64,000 nt of DNA, taken from the NCBI GenBank assembly GCA_964520525.1, contig CAZFNR010000005.1:32471-96470 (forward strand), given 5' to 3'. This document shows positions 53,101 through 60,438 of the stretch, piece by piece. The notes below the pieces were generated by a model. That model was not told the origin of the DNA and did no database searches. It was given only the letters and a program-made list of their open reading frames with translations. The DNA is from JAJPXC01 sp964520525 (GTDB lineage Bacteria > Bacteroidota > Bacteroidia > Bacteroidales > Muribaculaceae). Position numbers and translations under genes: made by a program. Within the stretch, counting starts at the first letter, position 1; the number at the start of each line of letters is the position of its first letter.

Positions 53101-53602
53101 CGGGCTCTGTCGATGACACTCCGGCCTCCATGACGGGAATGTCGCTTGGGGTAGCCTCCCGGTCGCTTAGGAAGTAGTAGCCGACGGTGGAAAACGGGTT
53201 CTGTGCCGGGATGTAGTGCGTGGTCTGCGCGCTGGTCCATTTTACCGGGCCTTGGGCATAGAAAAACAGTCCGCGAGTAGTCTTGACGCTTTGCACTTGC
53301 GGCAGGTCGTCGATATAGTTGGAAAGTGTGAGCGCGTCGGGGATACGTTGGCCACCGTAGCCGTAGACCTTGACTTTTGACGGGTCTGAAAACCCCCAAG
53401 AGCGCAGTTGTGAGTCGGAAATCATGTGTATGCCGGTTTCGGCTACGCTGATTTTAATCCATTTGCCGCTGCTCAATACCGATGAGGCGGCATAGGTGTC
53501 GACGCTGAAAGCCGAGGCGTCCAGATGCCCAAGCGTCAGAGCCGATATCGCGATGGCGCACAGATATATCTTTTGAATAATGGTGTTGCGTTTAAGATTC
53601 AT
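50156..53602 (-). CDS. PorU-like C25 cysteine protease (type IX secretion sortase), copy 2
   Basis: 1148 residues from the ATG at 53602; 47 upstream codons in frame are not signal-like. Signal peptide IYLCAIAISALTLGHLDASA, then WIKISVAETGIHMISDSQLR and VYGYGGQRIPD, parallel to copy 1. Catalytic His641 lies in WWNYIGHASDHGW and Cys674 in FASTCDFLRWDRTSESGAEV; this surrounding is closer to what I remember of canonical PorU than copy 1. Bacterial Ig-like domains follow, and a C-terminal CTD-like module ends GIYLYRASITTNGEQYETAS. It lies 76 bases after the GH25 gene and probably shares the dnaX transcript. Confidence 0.88.
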   Translation of the reverse strand: MNLKRNTIIQKIYLCAIAISALTLGHLDASAFSVDTYAASSVLSSGKWIKISVAETGIHMISDSQLRSWGFSDPSKVKVYGYGGQRIPDALTLSNYIDDLPQVQSVKTTRGLFFYAQGPVKWTSAQTTHYIPAQNPFSTVGYYFLSDREATPSDIPVMEAGVSSTEPATSFTGRTFHEVDEISPGTTGHYLVGEDFRYTPSNTFNFDLHDRLEGTKVWTQVSFFSKTKNPSKMLYTVNGTPLTQSYEDNIRGCDISSSYVHGADVTLRKEFDLSGNKLSLGLTHSSPSSSVIMARLDFIAVNYTRALKLRDGKLEFTLRNPSFTLDGATADTHVWDVTEPLEISQLATTANGNAVNCINQYTGSRSYVAWNESATFPSPLLVGNVANQDLHATEVPDMVIFTLSNWESQAQRIADYHRQADGMDVIVIDQETVFNEFSSGVPDVNGFRKLLKMYWDRSDTSGKTLRYALFMGRGVFDNRRLTPEIKSLSYPTMPSWQTDTGADDNSSYTTDDIFAFLRDGSGTSTSSDHLCIAVGRIPAKSVENARELVDKLLAYNESLPTGEWRNHVMMVADDEDFGVHMTQSENMLTWMAKTTEGTDNFFFNKVYIDAYQRTAEGYPDARERMFKLLNEGTMWWNYIGHASDHGWTHEKFLTMYDIDNLYLRRYPVLFASTCDFLRWDRTSESGAEVMFHNNSGGVIAAISATRPVYISDNGILSLAIGRYMFRRGPDGQLPTLGEIYRNAKNDMRPLITKDGETSLGEKAANTNKLRYVLMGDPAMRLVAPSNIVKLHKINGVEIDPENPPSLMARQEVAVEGAIYNPTGNTLLTDFNGTVAMSLYDAQRSVTTLGNGQDGSSIVFDEQGDKLLTTNGAVTGGRFSFNIIMPSEIEDNYRPAAINMVATADNGNAALGCERNLYAYGSDDNAVPDTISPVIESFFLNYSTFRSGDKVNATPMVLAKISDNRALNISTAGVGHQMTLYLDESTTFNDVSSFFTVSGESQREGDIAYQMESLQPGYHTLKLRVWDTAGNFAESTIEFTVDNELAPKIYDVYSDANPASVEANFYVTHDRPEATTTVTISVYNLLGAEVWSSSATGRSDMFKSAPVKWDLRDKGGHRVTRGIYLYRASITTNGEQYETASKRIAVTGK

Positions 53603-53678
53603 TGCATTGTGTCCTAAAAAACGAGATGCGGTTGTGCCAATGCGTATTACCGCTACCACTAACAACGTGAAACGCCGC

Positions 53679-54416
53679 CTAATATTGTGTCGCGGGGCGG
53701 TGTGTGGCGACCCACAGATTAAAATCGTCGTCGGTTCCGGCAAATGCGTTCAAGTCGACTTTACCTCCAAGCCCGCGCAAGTCGCCTTTGTGGGTGTATT
53801 GCCAAAGTTTCCAGTCGGTTTCGACCGGGGGGTCGGAGAAAGAGCATATCCATAACGGCAGGTCGTCGAAACGCCCTTTGATAAAGCGTGTCCTGCCGTC
53901 TTTGTTGGTGTAGAGCATTACCGGGTATCCGGCTGATTTTAGGTGGTTTATCATCGCTGAAAGTTGGGCGGTGATGTCGGCGGTGGGTCTGGTGTAGGGG
54001 TTCCCCCATTCCTCGATGTCGATAATCAACGGGAAGTCAAGTTCGCGCCCTCTCACGGAGTTCAGCATATTTATAGCTTGCATATGTCCGGGAGTCTCGA
54101 ACCGGAAGAAGTGGTAGGCTCCGATTTTCAGTCCTGCCAGCCGAGCCTTGCGGTAGTTGGTGTGGAACGCCGGGTCTTTGAACGTTGAGCCTTCGGTGGC
54201 TTTGATGATGACGAATCTGATGCCTTGGCTGCGCAAAGTGTCAAAATCTATCTCGCCGTTATGGGATGAGACATCCACTCCTTTGACCGGGAGGTTCGGG
54301 TCGAGGGGTGCGGTGGATGTTTTTGAGGAGATCGATAAAATCAGACCGACGATAGCCGCGACGGTTATGACGGCGGCAATCGTGAACTTGACGGCTTTGT
54401 TGTTAGATTTCATCAC
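53679..54416 (-). CDS. GH25 family lysozyme, membrane-anchored
   Basis: Muramidase-type glycoside hydrolase. 245 residues: N-terminal signal anchor (AVKFTIAAVITVAAIVGLIL), then the TIM-barrel domain starting KGVDVSSHNGEIDFDTL with Asp48. The catalytic pair is in LIIDIEEWGNPY (Asp133, Glu135). FVIIKATEGSTFKDPAF and WKLWQYTHKG are family motifs. It could trim peptidoglycan during growth or act on competitors. It sits 24 bases after dnaX. Confidence 0.92.
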   Translation of the reverse strand: MMKSNNKAVKFTIAAVITVAAIVGLILSISSKTSTAPLDPNLPVKGVDVSSHNGEIDFDTLRSQGIRFVIIKATEGSTFKDPAFHTNYRKARLAGLKIGAYHFFRFETPGHMQAINMLNSVRGRELDFPLIIDIEEWGNPYTRPTADITAQLSAMINHLKSAGYPVMLYTNKDGRTRFIKGRFDDLPLWICSFSDPPVETDWKLWQYTHKGDLRGLGGKVDLNAFAGTDDDFNLWVATHRPATQY

Positions 54417-54440
54417 TTCCTATTTGGTTTTGGCAGGGTG

Positions 54441-56192
54441 TTAGAGCAGTGATAGGTTGAGGGCGTTGACAAACTCTTTAAACGCGGGGGTCTGTAGCAT
54501 ATGGGCCAGCACCTCGCGCTCGTTCCATGTGTGGGGGCTTGGGGCGCCATCGTTGACCGATATGCTGAACGTGACCGATGAGTTCGACACCTTGTCGCGG
54601 CAAAAGCGGGTGATGTCGTGCATGAACTTGTTTAAAAGCTCGGCCTGTATATCGGTCTCGACCATAACGTTGTAGCTGCCCGCGCCTGTCGGTGCCGGCT
54701 CGGCGGAGCGCATGGTGTTTATCAGTATTTTTTCGGTGGGATGGCTGTCGGCGAATGAGTGCCAGGCGGCTCTGAGGTCATCGTCGGTGAATGGGGTTGA
54801 CATCACGGTCTCGTGCCGGCTTCCCGTGTCGGTAGCGGATTCGTCGGTATCGGCTATAGACGCTTTGAGCGACAGTCTGGGCCCGCGCGACAATGAGGCG
54901 TGGCGGCGCGGCGACGGGCTTGGCTGGGGTGGGACGTATGGTGTGGCTTTAGCGGCGGCAGGTTCGGTCCGTGTGGCTGTGGGAGCGGACGTTGTCGTTG
55001 TGGCTGATGGTGCCGTGGCTGATGGTGCCGTGGCGGGCTGGGACGCGGCGATTGGTTTCAACTGCCCCTCTCCGTCGCCGCTACAGTTGGGGGAGGGGCT
55101 GAGTAGTTGGCACAGTTTGATGAGCAGAAGTTCGACAAGGAAGTTTTTGTTGGACGCTGTGCGGTAGTTGAGGTCGGCGCTGTTGCACAGGCTCATTGCC
55201 GAGTAGAAGAATTGCGGTGTGCATTTCGCGGCTTGTGCGGCGAGAGTGGCTTTTGTTTCGTCGTCATAGTCGAGCAGCGTCATAGTCGCGGGGTTGAGCG
55301 AGACCATGAGGTCGCGTAGGTATCCGCCGAGTCCGTTGATGAAGAAGTGCGCGTCAAAACCGTTGTCGCGCACCTCTTTGTAGATTAGCAACGCTCCAGG
55401 AACGTCGGCGTCGGCGAAACAGTCGACGAGCCGAGAGTAGTAGGCCGAGTCGAGAACGTTGAGGTTGTCGATGGTAGAGCGGTAGGTGATGTCGCCTCTT
55501 GACGATGCCGCCACTTGGTCGAAAATCGACAGTGCGTCGCGCATGGCGCCGTCGGCTTTTGATGCTATAACTCTCAGAGCCTGTCGTTCGGCGGAGTATC
55601 CCTCTTGCTGTGCGACATATTCGAGGTGGTCCACCATGTCGGCGATAGTGATGCGGTTGAAGTCGTAGATTTGGCACCGCGACATGATGGTGGGTATTAT
55701 TTTGTGTTTCTCGGTGGTCGCGAGGATGAATACGGCATAGGAAGGCGGTTCCTCAAGGGTTTTGAGGAAGGCGTTGAAAGCTTGTGTGCTGAGCATATGC
55801 ACCTCGTCGATGATGAACACTCGGAAGCGTCCGGTCGAAGGCGGCACGAGCACTTGCTCGATGAGCGCGCGCATATCGTCGACGCCGTTGTTGGAAGCGG
55901 CGTCAAGCTCGATAATGTTAAGCGAGCGTCCCTCGTTGAAAGCTTTGCATGATTCGCATTCGTTGCAGGGGTCGCCGTCGGGAGTCGGATGCTCGCAGTT
56001 GATGGTTTTTGCGAAAATGCGTGCGCAGGAAGTCTTTCCGACCCCGCGTGAGCCGCAAAAAAGATAAGCGTGGGCCAGACGGTCGGTCGCGATGGCGTTT
56101 TTTAACGTCGCCGTGAGAGCCTTCTGGCCTACAACTGAGTTGAATGTCGACGGGCGGTATTTGCGCGCCGAGACTATGTAGTTAGAGCTCAT
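54441..56192 (-). CDS. dnaX: DNA polymerase III subunit gamma/tau
   Basis: Clamp-loader ATPase. 583 residues. Walker A GSRGVGKT at 47-54, zinc Cys66/76/79/82, Walker B IIDE at 127-130, arginine-finger region TIMSRCQIYDF. Domain III is followed by a Ser/Thr/Ala/Pro-rich linker containing a tandem SATAP repeat, then a C-terminal tau-like domain. I see no obvious A-rich slippery heptamer with a downstream stem that would make a separate short gamma. It has its own consensus promoter. Confidence 0.96.
   Translation of the reverse strand: MSSNYIVSARKYRPSTFNSVVGQKALTATLKNAIATDRLAHAYLFCGSRGVGKTSCARIFAKTINCEHPTPDGDPCNECESCKAFNEGRSLNIIELDAASNNGVDDMRALIEQVLVPPSTGRFRVFIIDEVHMLSTQAFNAFLKTLEEPPSYAVFILATTEKHKIIPTIMSRCQIYDFNRITIADMVDHLEYVAQQEGYSAERQALRVIASKADGAMRDALSIFDQVAASSRGDITYRSTIDNLNVLDSAYYSRLVDCFADADVPGALLIYKEVRDNGFDAHFFINGLGGYLRDLMVSLNPATMTLLDYDDETKATLAAQAAKCTPQFFYSAMSLCNSADLNYRTASNKNFLVELLLIKLCQLLSPSPNCSGDGEGQLKPIAASQPATAPSATAPSATTTTSAPTATRTEPAAAKATPYVPPQPSPSPRRHASLSRGPRLSLKASIADTDESATDTGSRHETVMSTPFTDDDLRAAWHSFADSHPTEKILINTMRSAEPAPTGAGSYNVMVETDIQAELLNKFMHDITRFCRDKVSNSSVTFSISVNDGAPSPHTWNEREVLAHMLQTPAFKEFVNALNLSLL
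55001..55030. repeat. Tandem 15-bp repeat in the dnaX linker
   Basis: Two exact copies of TGGCTGATGGTGCCG (55001-55015 and 55016-55030) encode SATAP-SATAP in the flexible linker. In-frame duplication. Confidence 0.85.
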
Positions 56193-56211
56193 CGTGTTGT
56201 CACTTTTCCCA

Positions 56212-56242
56212 CAAAGATAACAAAATCTCGTGAAATAGGCAA
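56212..56242 (-). promoter_or_regulatory. Promoter of dnaX
   Basis: -33 TTG (56240-56242), 20-base spacer, -7 TATCTTTG (56212-56219), 19 bases before the ATG. Confidence 0.7.
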
Positions 56243-56256
56243 CCGATGCCGCTGAA

Positions 56257-57360
56257 TTATCGGTTTATCAGCGGAGCGAGTATTGGTGTGAGCTTGTCGG
56301 CGTAGTGTCGGAACCCGAGGTCTGTCAGGTGTATTCCGTCGACGGTGCCGTCATCTTCGATGCCGTCGAGCCCCTCGGATGTGACATAGTATAGGTTGTC
56401 GGGATTCTCGGCTATCAGACGTTCGTAGTTGCGGCGGAAGGCGGCGTTTTTGCGGGGCAGGTAGTCGCCCATCTCGGCGTCGTAGCGCGCGTAGGGGTAG
56501 ATTGGTCCTTCGACCATGACGATAGGCGCGTCGGGCCTCGCTTTGCGCAGAATGTTGATGAAGTCGTAGGTGAGAGTGTCGCACATCATCTCGGTGCAGT
56601 TGGGCACCGGGTCGATGAGGAACAGGTCGGCGTCGGCGATGCCGGCCATCGCCCGAGCCATGCAGCCGTCCATTTTGCCCTCGCCGCTGATGCCGATGTT
56701 GACCACTTCGCAGTTAAGTTCTCGGCTAATGATGTTTGTGGCCGCCATGCCTGAACGGGAGGCGCACCCGCCTTGCAAGATGCTCGTGCCGTAGGCTATA
56801 ATTTTCTTTTTGTCGCTGATGAGGCTTGGGTTGCCCGGGGTGATTACAGCCCCGCTGTCGACGGCTACCCAGAGGTCGTCAACTCCGTCGTATAGGGGGA
56901 AGTAAATCATAAACTCTTTCATTGAGCTGTCGAGATGTTCCACATAGACTTTCTCGCACATTTTCAGCGAGTCGGCCTTGGGACGGTTTGTGTTGACGTG
57001 GCGCCACACCGAGTCGCCCTCGTGGATGTAGAGGTCGGTGCCTTTGAGTCCTGTGTCGGCCATGTGCAACATGTGTGTGTCCCAATGCAGTTTGTATTTT
57101 ACGCCGACTCGTGATGAGTTGGTGGCGAAGCGCACTGCGATACCCGCGCTGCACTGCGCGCGTTCCCAGAGGTCTTTGCGGACGCTGTCGCGCAGATATG
57201 CCGGGATGCGGGTGTATTTGCGCAGGGTGTTGTCCCATCCCTTATTGATGATGCGCAGCTCTTGTGCGTCGATATATTTCAACGGGGCGGCGGCGATTGC
57301 GGCTGTAGCGCATAGGAGAGTGGCGGCTATAGCTGTCAAGACGGATTTGTGAAGTCTCAT
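56257..57360 (-). CDS. Secreted SGNH/GDSL-family hydrolase
   Basis: A 367-residue exported esterase-like protein. Signal peptide VLTAIAATLLCATAAIAAAP, a beta-sandwich N-terminal domain of about 150 residues, then the SGNH domain. Block I reads IIAYGTSILQGGCASRSGMA (catalytic Ser in GTSI/GCAS region), block II NIGISGEG, block III VPNCTEM, and block V DGIHLTDLGFRHYAD with the Asp-His pair. This resembles Bacteroidetes carbohydrate esterases of the SGNH clan, but the substrate is unknown. Single-gene unit with its own -7 motif. Confidence 0.85.
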   Translation of the reverse strand: MRLHKSVLTAIAATLLCATAAIAAAPLKYIDAQELRIINKGWDNTLRKYTRIPAYLRDSVRKDLWERAQCSAGIAVRFATNSSRVGVKYKLHWDTHMLHMADTGLKGTDLYIHEGDSVWRHVNTNRPKADSLKMCEKVYVEHLDSSMKEFMIYFPLYDGVDDLWVAVDSGAVITPGNPSLISDKKKIIAYGTSILQGGCASRSGMAATNIISRELNCEVVNIGISGEGKMDGCMARAMAGIADADLFLIDPVPNCTEMMCDTLTYDFINILRKARPDAPIVMVEGPIYPYARYDAEMGDYLPRKNAAFRRNYERLIAENPDNLYYVTSEGLDGIEDDGTVDGIHLTDLGFRHYADKLTPILAPLINR

Positions 57361-57396
57361 GGGCTTGTCGTTTTGAGGTTAGTAACTTGAATGATG

Positions 57397-57404
57397 CAAA
57401 TGTA
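57397..57404 (-). promoter_or_regulatory. Candidate -7 element (TACATTTG) for the SGNH hydrolase gene
   Basis: Exact TAnnTTTG match 36 bases before the ATG; no -33 TTG at the usual distance. Confidence 0.45.
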
Positions 57405-57477
57405 ACAAAAAGTTTAGAGATAAAGTGACATTGGTTGATAATGCAATCGTGAAGTTGTGACGCAGGCAATTAAAAAA

Positions 57478-57509
57478 TTTGTTTATTTGGGGGATTTAAA
57501 GTAAATTTG
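57478..57509 (+). promoter_or_regulatory. Strong consensus promoter of the candidate RNA
   Basis: -33 TTTG (57478-57481), 20-base spacer, -7 TAAATTTG (57502-57509): one of the best matches in the window. Predicted start near 57515. No convincing coding frame begins within the following 390 bases. Confidence 0.7.
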
Positions 57510-57514
57510 CGATG

Positions 57515-57828
57515 TTTCCGCCTGCGCCGAAGTGGAGAAAGTCATAGTGGGTGGGAATGTCACATAATGGAAAGGCGTCATTGATGCTTTGTCATAGCTT
57601 TCTGAAACCTGAGAAATTTCAAATTGTTGGTTAATGACAATGTCGGATGTGAACGCTACGGGTATGCTAAACCTCGCCCGGAGTGTGCAGAGGGAGCTGT
57701 GTAACTCTCTGCGCACTTTAGGGACGTGTCAGGCATATTGGCGTGGGCGTTCTCTTCACAAGTTCACCAGCAGGGCTTTCTCAGGGCCTCAGAAGCGGAC
57801 GAGTGTGGATGGGAGCCCGCGTTTTTTT
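57515..57828 (+). ncRNA. Candidate structured non-coding RNA (or long attenuator leader), about 310 nt
   Basis: It starts at the consensus promoter and ends in seven T at 57822-57828. Nested pairings form a rod: 57683-57692 with 57707-57716 (10 bp, one G-T), CTAAA 57667-57671 with TTTAG 57717-57721, and GAACGC 57651-57656 with GCGTTC 57747-57752. The last competes with a terminator-like pairing, 57740-57748 with 57815-57823, just before the T-run. I do not find motifs of tmRNA, RNase P or SRP RNA. A rod with bulges recalls 6S-type RNA, but no family can be named. The short frames in it (71 codons +, 77 codons -) look non-coding. It occupies most of the 553-base gap 57361-57913. Confidence 0.5.
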
Positions 57829-57913
57829 GTTGAGTGGCTTTATATGTAAAACCTAACTGAAATTAATCGAAAACCGTCTTATCAGGGTTCCATAAGACAC
57901 AATCTTAACTGTT

Positions 57914-58492
57914 ATGAAAAAATATTTGTTAATGCTTGTGTCGGTATTGGCTTTAGTTGGCTCGGCAAATGCGCAAGTCAAGGATGAGATTCAGAAGAGC
58001 CGCGAGCGGGCTGCGAAGCTGGAAGCGTTGTGCGCGGATTACAAGACGTCGGGTAACGAAAAAATCGATGCTTATGGCAATGCTGTCAAGGAGGCAGCTG
58101 TTTATGCGGTAGCAAACAGCGTTCAGTTGGAGAATCTGTACAAACGTCAAATCGGGGAGTCGAAGGATGGTAGCACTGAGGTGACAATAGAGAAGCCTAC
58201 TGCCGAAGAATGGACATCATTAGCCGCGACAATAGCCGGAGAGGGCGCTTATCTTGCCGCTGCAAGCAAATTGGCGCCAGAAGCGGCTGATGAGGCTAAA
58301 ACCATGCAGCAAAAGGTGAATGGCGAGAAAAACCCGATGAAGAAGGGTAAGTTGGTCAAAGCGTCGAAAGCGGCTTTGGACGTGGTTGGTTTTGGAAATG
58401 ACGCCACAAGCATTTTGGTTGAGGAGAGCGCGGCTCAGTTGAAGGCTGTCAACGAAATTGTTAAAATGTTGCAATCGGGCGAAACGCTCTAA
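57914..58492 (+). CDS. Secreted helical protein of unknown function
   Basis: 192 residues. Clear signal peptide (KKYLLMLVSVLALVGSANAQ), then a mostly helical, Ala/Glu/Lys-rich body (EIQKSRERAAKLEALCADYK, ASKLAPEAADEAKTMQQKVN). There is no Cys pair, lipobox or known motif. A small hairpin (GTCTTAT/ATAAGAC, 57876-57898) lies just upstream. No own promoter is evident, so transcription may read through from 57478. A terminator follows. I do not recognise the family; a periplasmic scaffold or stress protein is only a guess. Confidence 0.75.
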   Translation: MKKYLLMLVSVLALVGSANAQVKDEIQKSRERAAKLEALCADYKTSGNEKIDAYGNAVKEAAVYAVANSVQLENLYKRQIGESKDGSTEVTIEKPTAEEWTSLAATIAGEGAYLAAASKLAPEAADEAKTMQQKVNGEKNPMKKGKLVKASKAALDVVGFGNDATSILVEESAAQLKAVNEIVKMLQSGETL

Positions 58493-58515
58493 TAGCTGAA
58501 AAATTCAGTAACAAG

Positions 58516-58552
58516 GTTGCGTGTGCTTTAGACGGGTACGCGCAACTTTTTT
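58516..58552 (+). terminator. Rho-independent terminator after the unknown secreted protein
   Basis: An 11-bp stem with G-T pairs (GTTGCGTGTGC/GTACGCGCAAC), 9-base loop, six T directly after. Confidence 0.85.
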
Positions 58553-58636
58553 ATCGGGATTGGCTTAAATGGTGCGGAATGTGGCGTAGAGGGTGAATGA
58601 CGCTCGCCACCGCATTTCTCTTTTTTTGGAAAAGCG

Positions 58637-58644
58637 TAATTTTG
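58637..58644 (+). promoter_or_regulatory. Candidate -7 element (TAATTTTG) for the phosphoesterase gene
   Basis: Exact TAnnTTTG match 22 bases before the ATG; only a TTTC at 18 bases upstream. Confidence 0.45.
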
Positions 58645-58666
58645 TAGCCCGATTGAAGTGTAAAAA

Positions 58667-59560
58667 ATGATGAGAATAAAGTGTGTTTTGGGTTTGTCGG
58701 CGGCGTTGTCGTTGCTATCGTCGTGCGACAATTTTGAGTATCACCCTTATGCCGCAAATATTGATGGCCCGACGGATGTAAACGCTCGAAATATCGAGAA
58801 AATACAGGAGAGTGTCAGCCGGTTGCCTATGCGTTTCGCGTTCGTTACCGACACTCAAGGCGCGTATGATGAACTGCTCGATGCCATCGGCCATATCAAG
58901 AAGCGCGGCGATGTCGATTTTGTGGTTCATGGCGGCGACATGACCGACTTCGGCCTGCCTAAGGAGTTTATGTGGTGTCGCGATGCGATGAACGGGCTGT
59001 CGGTCCCATGGTTTGCCGTCATAGGCAATCATGACTGTCTTGGCAACGGGGAGTCGACGTTCAAGTATATATTCGGTTCGAAAAACTATTCGTTTACTGT
59101 TGCCGGAGTGCATTTTTTGTGTCTCAACACCAATGCGTTGGAGTATGACTACTCTGAGCCGGTGCCCGATCTTGATTTTATGGAGCGCGACGCCGCGGAG
59201 GTGGCGGCCTTGAACGCCGCGGCACCCGGGACGGTGACCCACACGGTGGCGGTCATGCACTCGCGCCCCTATGATGAGCAGTTCAACAATAATATTGCAA
59301 AGGCGTTCCTTTACTATCTGCACGCATTCCCGGGAATGGGCGAAGATGATGAATGTGTCGCCGATGATTCGGCACCCGACTATAAGCGGGGGACTAGGGC
59401 GCGCGGATTTTGCTTGAACGGCCATAACCACAGTACGACGGTGCTAAACATCAACGACGGCGGAGTGCTGTTCTATCAGTGCGCCAACATGGAAAAAAGA
59501 GCTTATCTGGTAATCACTGTAACAACCGACGGATATGAAGTGGAGGAATGTGTTTTTTAA
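58667..59560 (+). CDS. Calcineurin-like metallophosphoesterase lipoprotein
   Basis: 297 residues. Lipoprotein signal (GLSAALSLLSSC, lipidated Cys20), so probably at the outer or inner membrane facing the periplasm. Metallophosphatase motifs: FAFVTDTQG with Asp62 (the usual DxH His is Gln64), VVHGGDMTD with Asp91, IGNHD at 119-123, VAVMHSRP, and NGHNHST at the C-terminal metal site. Replacement of the first His may change metal preference or weaken one site. The final 26 bases overlap the next gene, suggesting joint expression. Confidence 0.87.
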   Translation: MMRIKCVLGLSAALSLLSSCDNFEYHPYAANIDGPTDVNARNIEKIQESVSRLPMRFAFVTDTQGAYDELLDAIGHIKKRGDVDFVVHGGDMTDFGLPKEFMWCRDAMNGLSVPWFAVIGNHDCLGNGESTFKYIFGSKNYSFTVAGVHFLCLNTNALEYDYSEPVPDLDFMERDAAEVAALNAAAPGTVTHTVAVMHSRPYDEQFNNNIAKAFLYYLHAFPGMGEDDECVADDSAPDYKRGTRARGFCLNGHNHSTTVLNINDGGVLFYQCANMEKRAYLVITVTTDGYEVEECVF

Positions 59561-60212
59561 GCTGGTAATGGCGGCGATACCCGGCCTGGCGGTTTCCGTC
59601 CCGCTGCAGGCTCAGTCGGTGGCGATGGAAAGCGACAGCGTGAAGGCGTCGAAGTATGAACAGCGGTTGACCCGCGGAAAAGAGTTTTGGCAGCGTTTGG
59701 CTCCGAATCTCTATTCCGTACAGTTTGCGGGTGGCATGGGGATGTTTTCGGCCGGCGTCGGGTGGGACTACGGTAGCAGTGACCAGTGGGAGACTCATCT
59801 CAGTGTCGGTTTTCTCCCGAACAGGTATGGCAATCCGGTCTATTGGACGGCGACATTGAAGGAAAACTATATGCCGTGGCGGGTTGCGATTGGGCATTCG
59901 CCGATAGAGTTGCGCCCGTTGTGCGTCGCGTTGGGTCTAAACTCCATTCTGCATGGCGATTTCTGGACATCCGAGCCTGACCGCTATCCGGGCGGTTACT
60001 ATGGTTTCTCGAGCCGTCTGAGGTTTATTCTCGGCGTCGGGCAGCGTCTGACGGTCAATATCCCGTATGAGCGTCGTCGTCTTGGTCGGCAGTTGTCGGT
60101 CTACTATGAGGTTTCGACTTGCGACCTCTATGTGCGTCAGAAGGTTCTATGCGGCTCGATACCCCTCAAAGATATAATAACAATCGGCATCGGGGTCATC
60201 TACACCATCTGA
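59535..60212 (+). CDS. Small outer-membrane beta-barrel-like protein, unknown function
   Basis: 225 residues with a signal peptide (FKLVMAAIPGLAVSVPLQAQ). The body shows alternating aromatic/hydrophobic strands: VQFAGGMGMFSAGVGWDYG, ETHLSVGFLPNRYG, FSSRLRFILGVGQRLTV, LSVYYEVSTCDLYVRQKV. This is typical of a small barrel, although the last residues (IGVIYTI) lack a terminal Phe. The ATG at 59535 lies inside the phosphoesterase gene (26-base overlap, different frame). An alternative ATG at 59568 would destroy the signal peptide's basic start. A terminator follows. Confidence 0.75.
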   Translation: MKWRNVFFKLVMAAIPGLAVSVPLQAQSVAMESDSVKASKYEQRLTRGKEFWQRLAPNLYSVQFAGGMGMFSAGVGWDYGSSDQWETHLSVGFLPNRYGNPVYWTATLKENYMPWRVAIGHSPIELRPLCVALGLNSILHGDFWTSEPDRYPGGYYGFSSRLRFILGVGQRLTVNIPYERRRLGRQLSVYYEVSTCDLYVRQKVLCGSIPLKDIITIGIGVIYTI

Positions 60213-60246
60213 GGACCGTGTGTTTGGTGGTGTGGGGCATTAAATG

Positions 60247-60289
60247 AAAAAGCGGTGCGGTTTGTTATGCACAAGCCGCGCCGCTTTTT
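60247..60289. terminator. Bidirectional terminator between the barrel gene and tRNA-Ser
   Basis: A 19-bp stem with two G-T pairs (left arm from 60247, right arm to 60289), 5-base loop, A/T-rich flanks on both sides. It directly abuts the 3' end of the tRNA on the minus strand. Confidence 0.9.
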
Positions 60290-60290
60290 G

Positions 60291-60375
60291 CGGAGAGAGA
60301 GGGATTCGAACCCCCGGAGGTGTGACCCTCAACGGTTTTCAAGACCGCCGCAATCGACCACTCTGCCATCTCTCC
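60291..60375 (-). tRNA. tRNA-Ser (UGA)
   Basis: An 85-base cloverleaf on the minus strand. Acceptor GGAGAGA pairs with TCTCTCC, discriminator G (typical for Ser), anticodon loop CTTGAAA giving UGA, a long variable arm (GAGG..CCTC) and T-loop TTCGAAT. CCA is not encoded. Own consensus promoter and immediate terminator. Confidence 0.97.
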
Positions 60376-60406
60376 TGATGGAATCGCTATTTCGCTTTTC
60401 CGGGTG

Positions 60407-60438
60407 CAAAGTTAAGTGGTTTGTTTTAACTGTGCAAA
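60407..60438 (-). promoter_or_regulatory. Promoter of tRNA-Ser
   Basis: -33 TTTG (60435-60438), 20-base spacer, -7 TAACTTTG (60407-60414), 31 bases before the tRNA 5' end. Confidence 0.75.

Noticed and set aside
57634..57849. 71-codon plus-strand frame and the 77-codon minus-strand frame nearby
   Set aside because: No domain or signal, atypical composition, and both overlap the promoter/structured RNA candidate; I cannot fully exclude a small protein.
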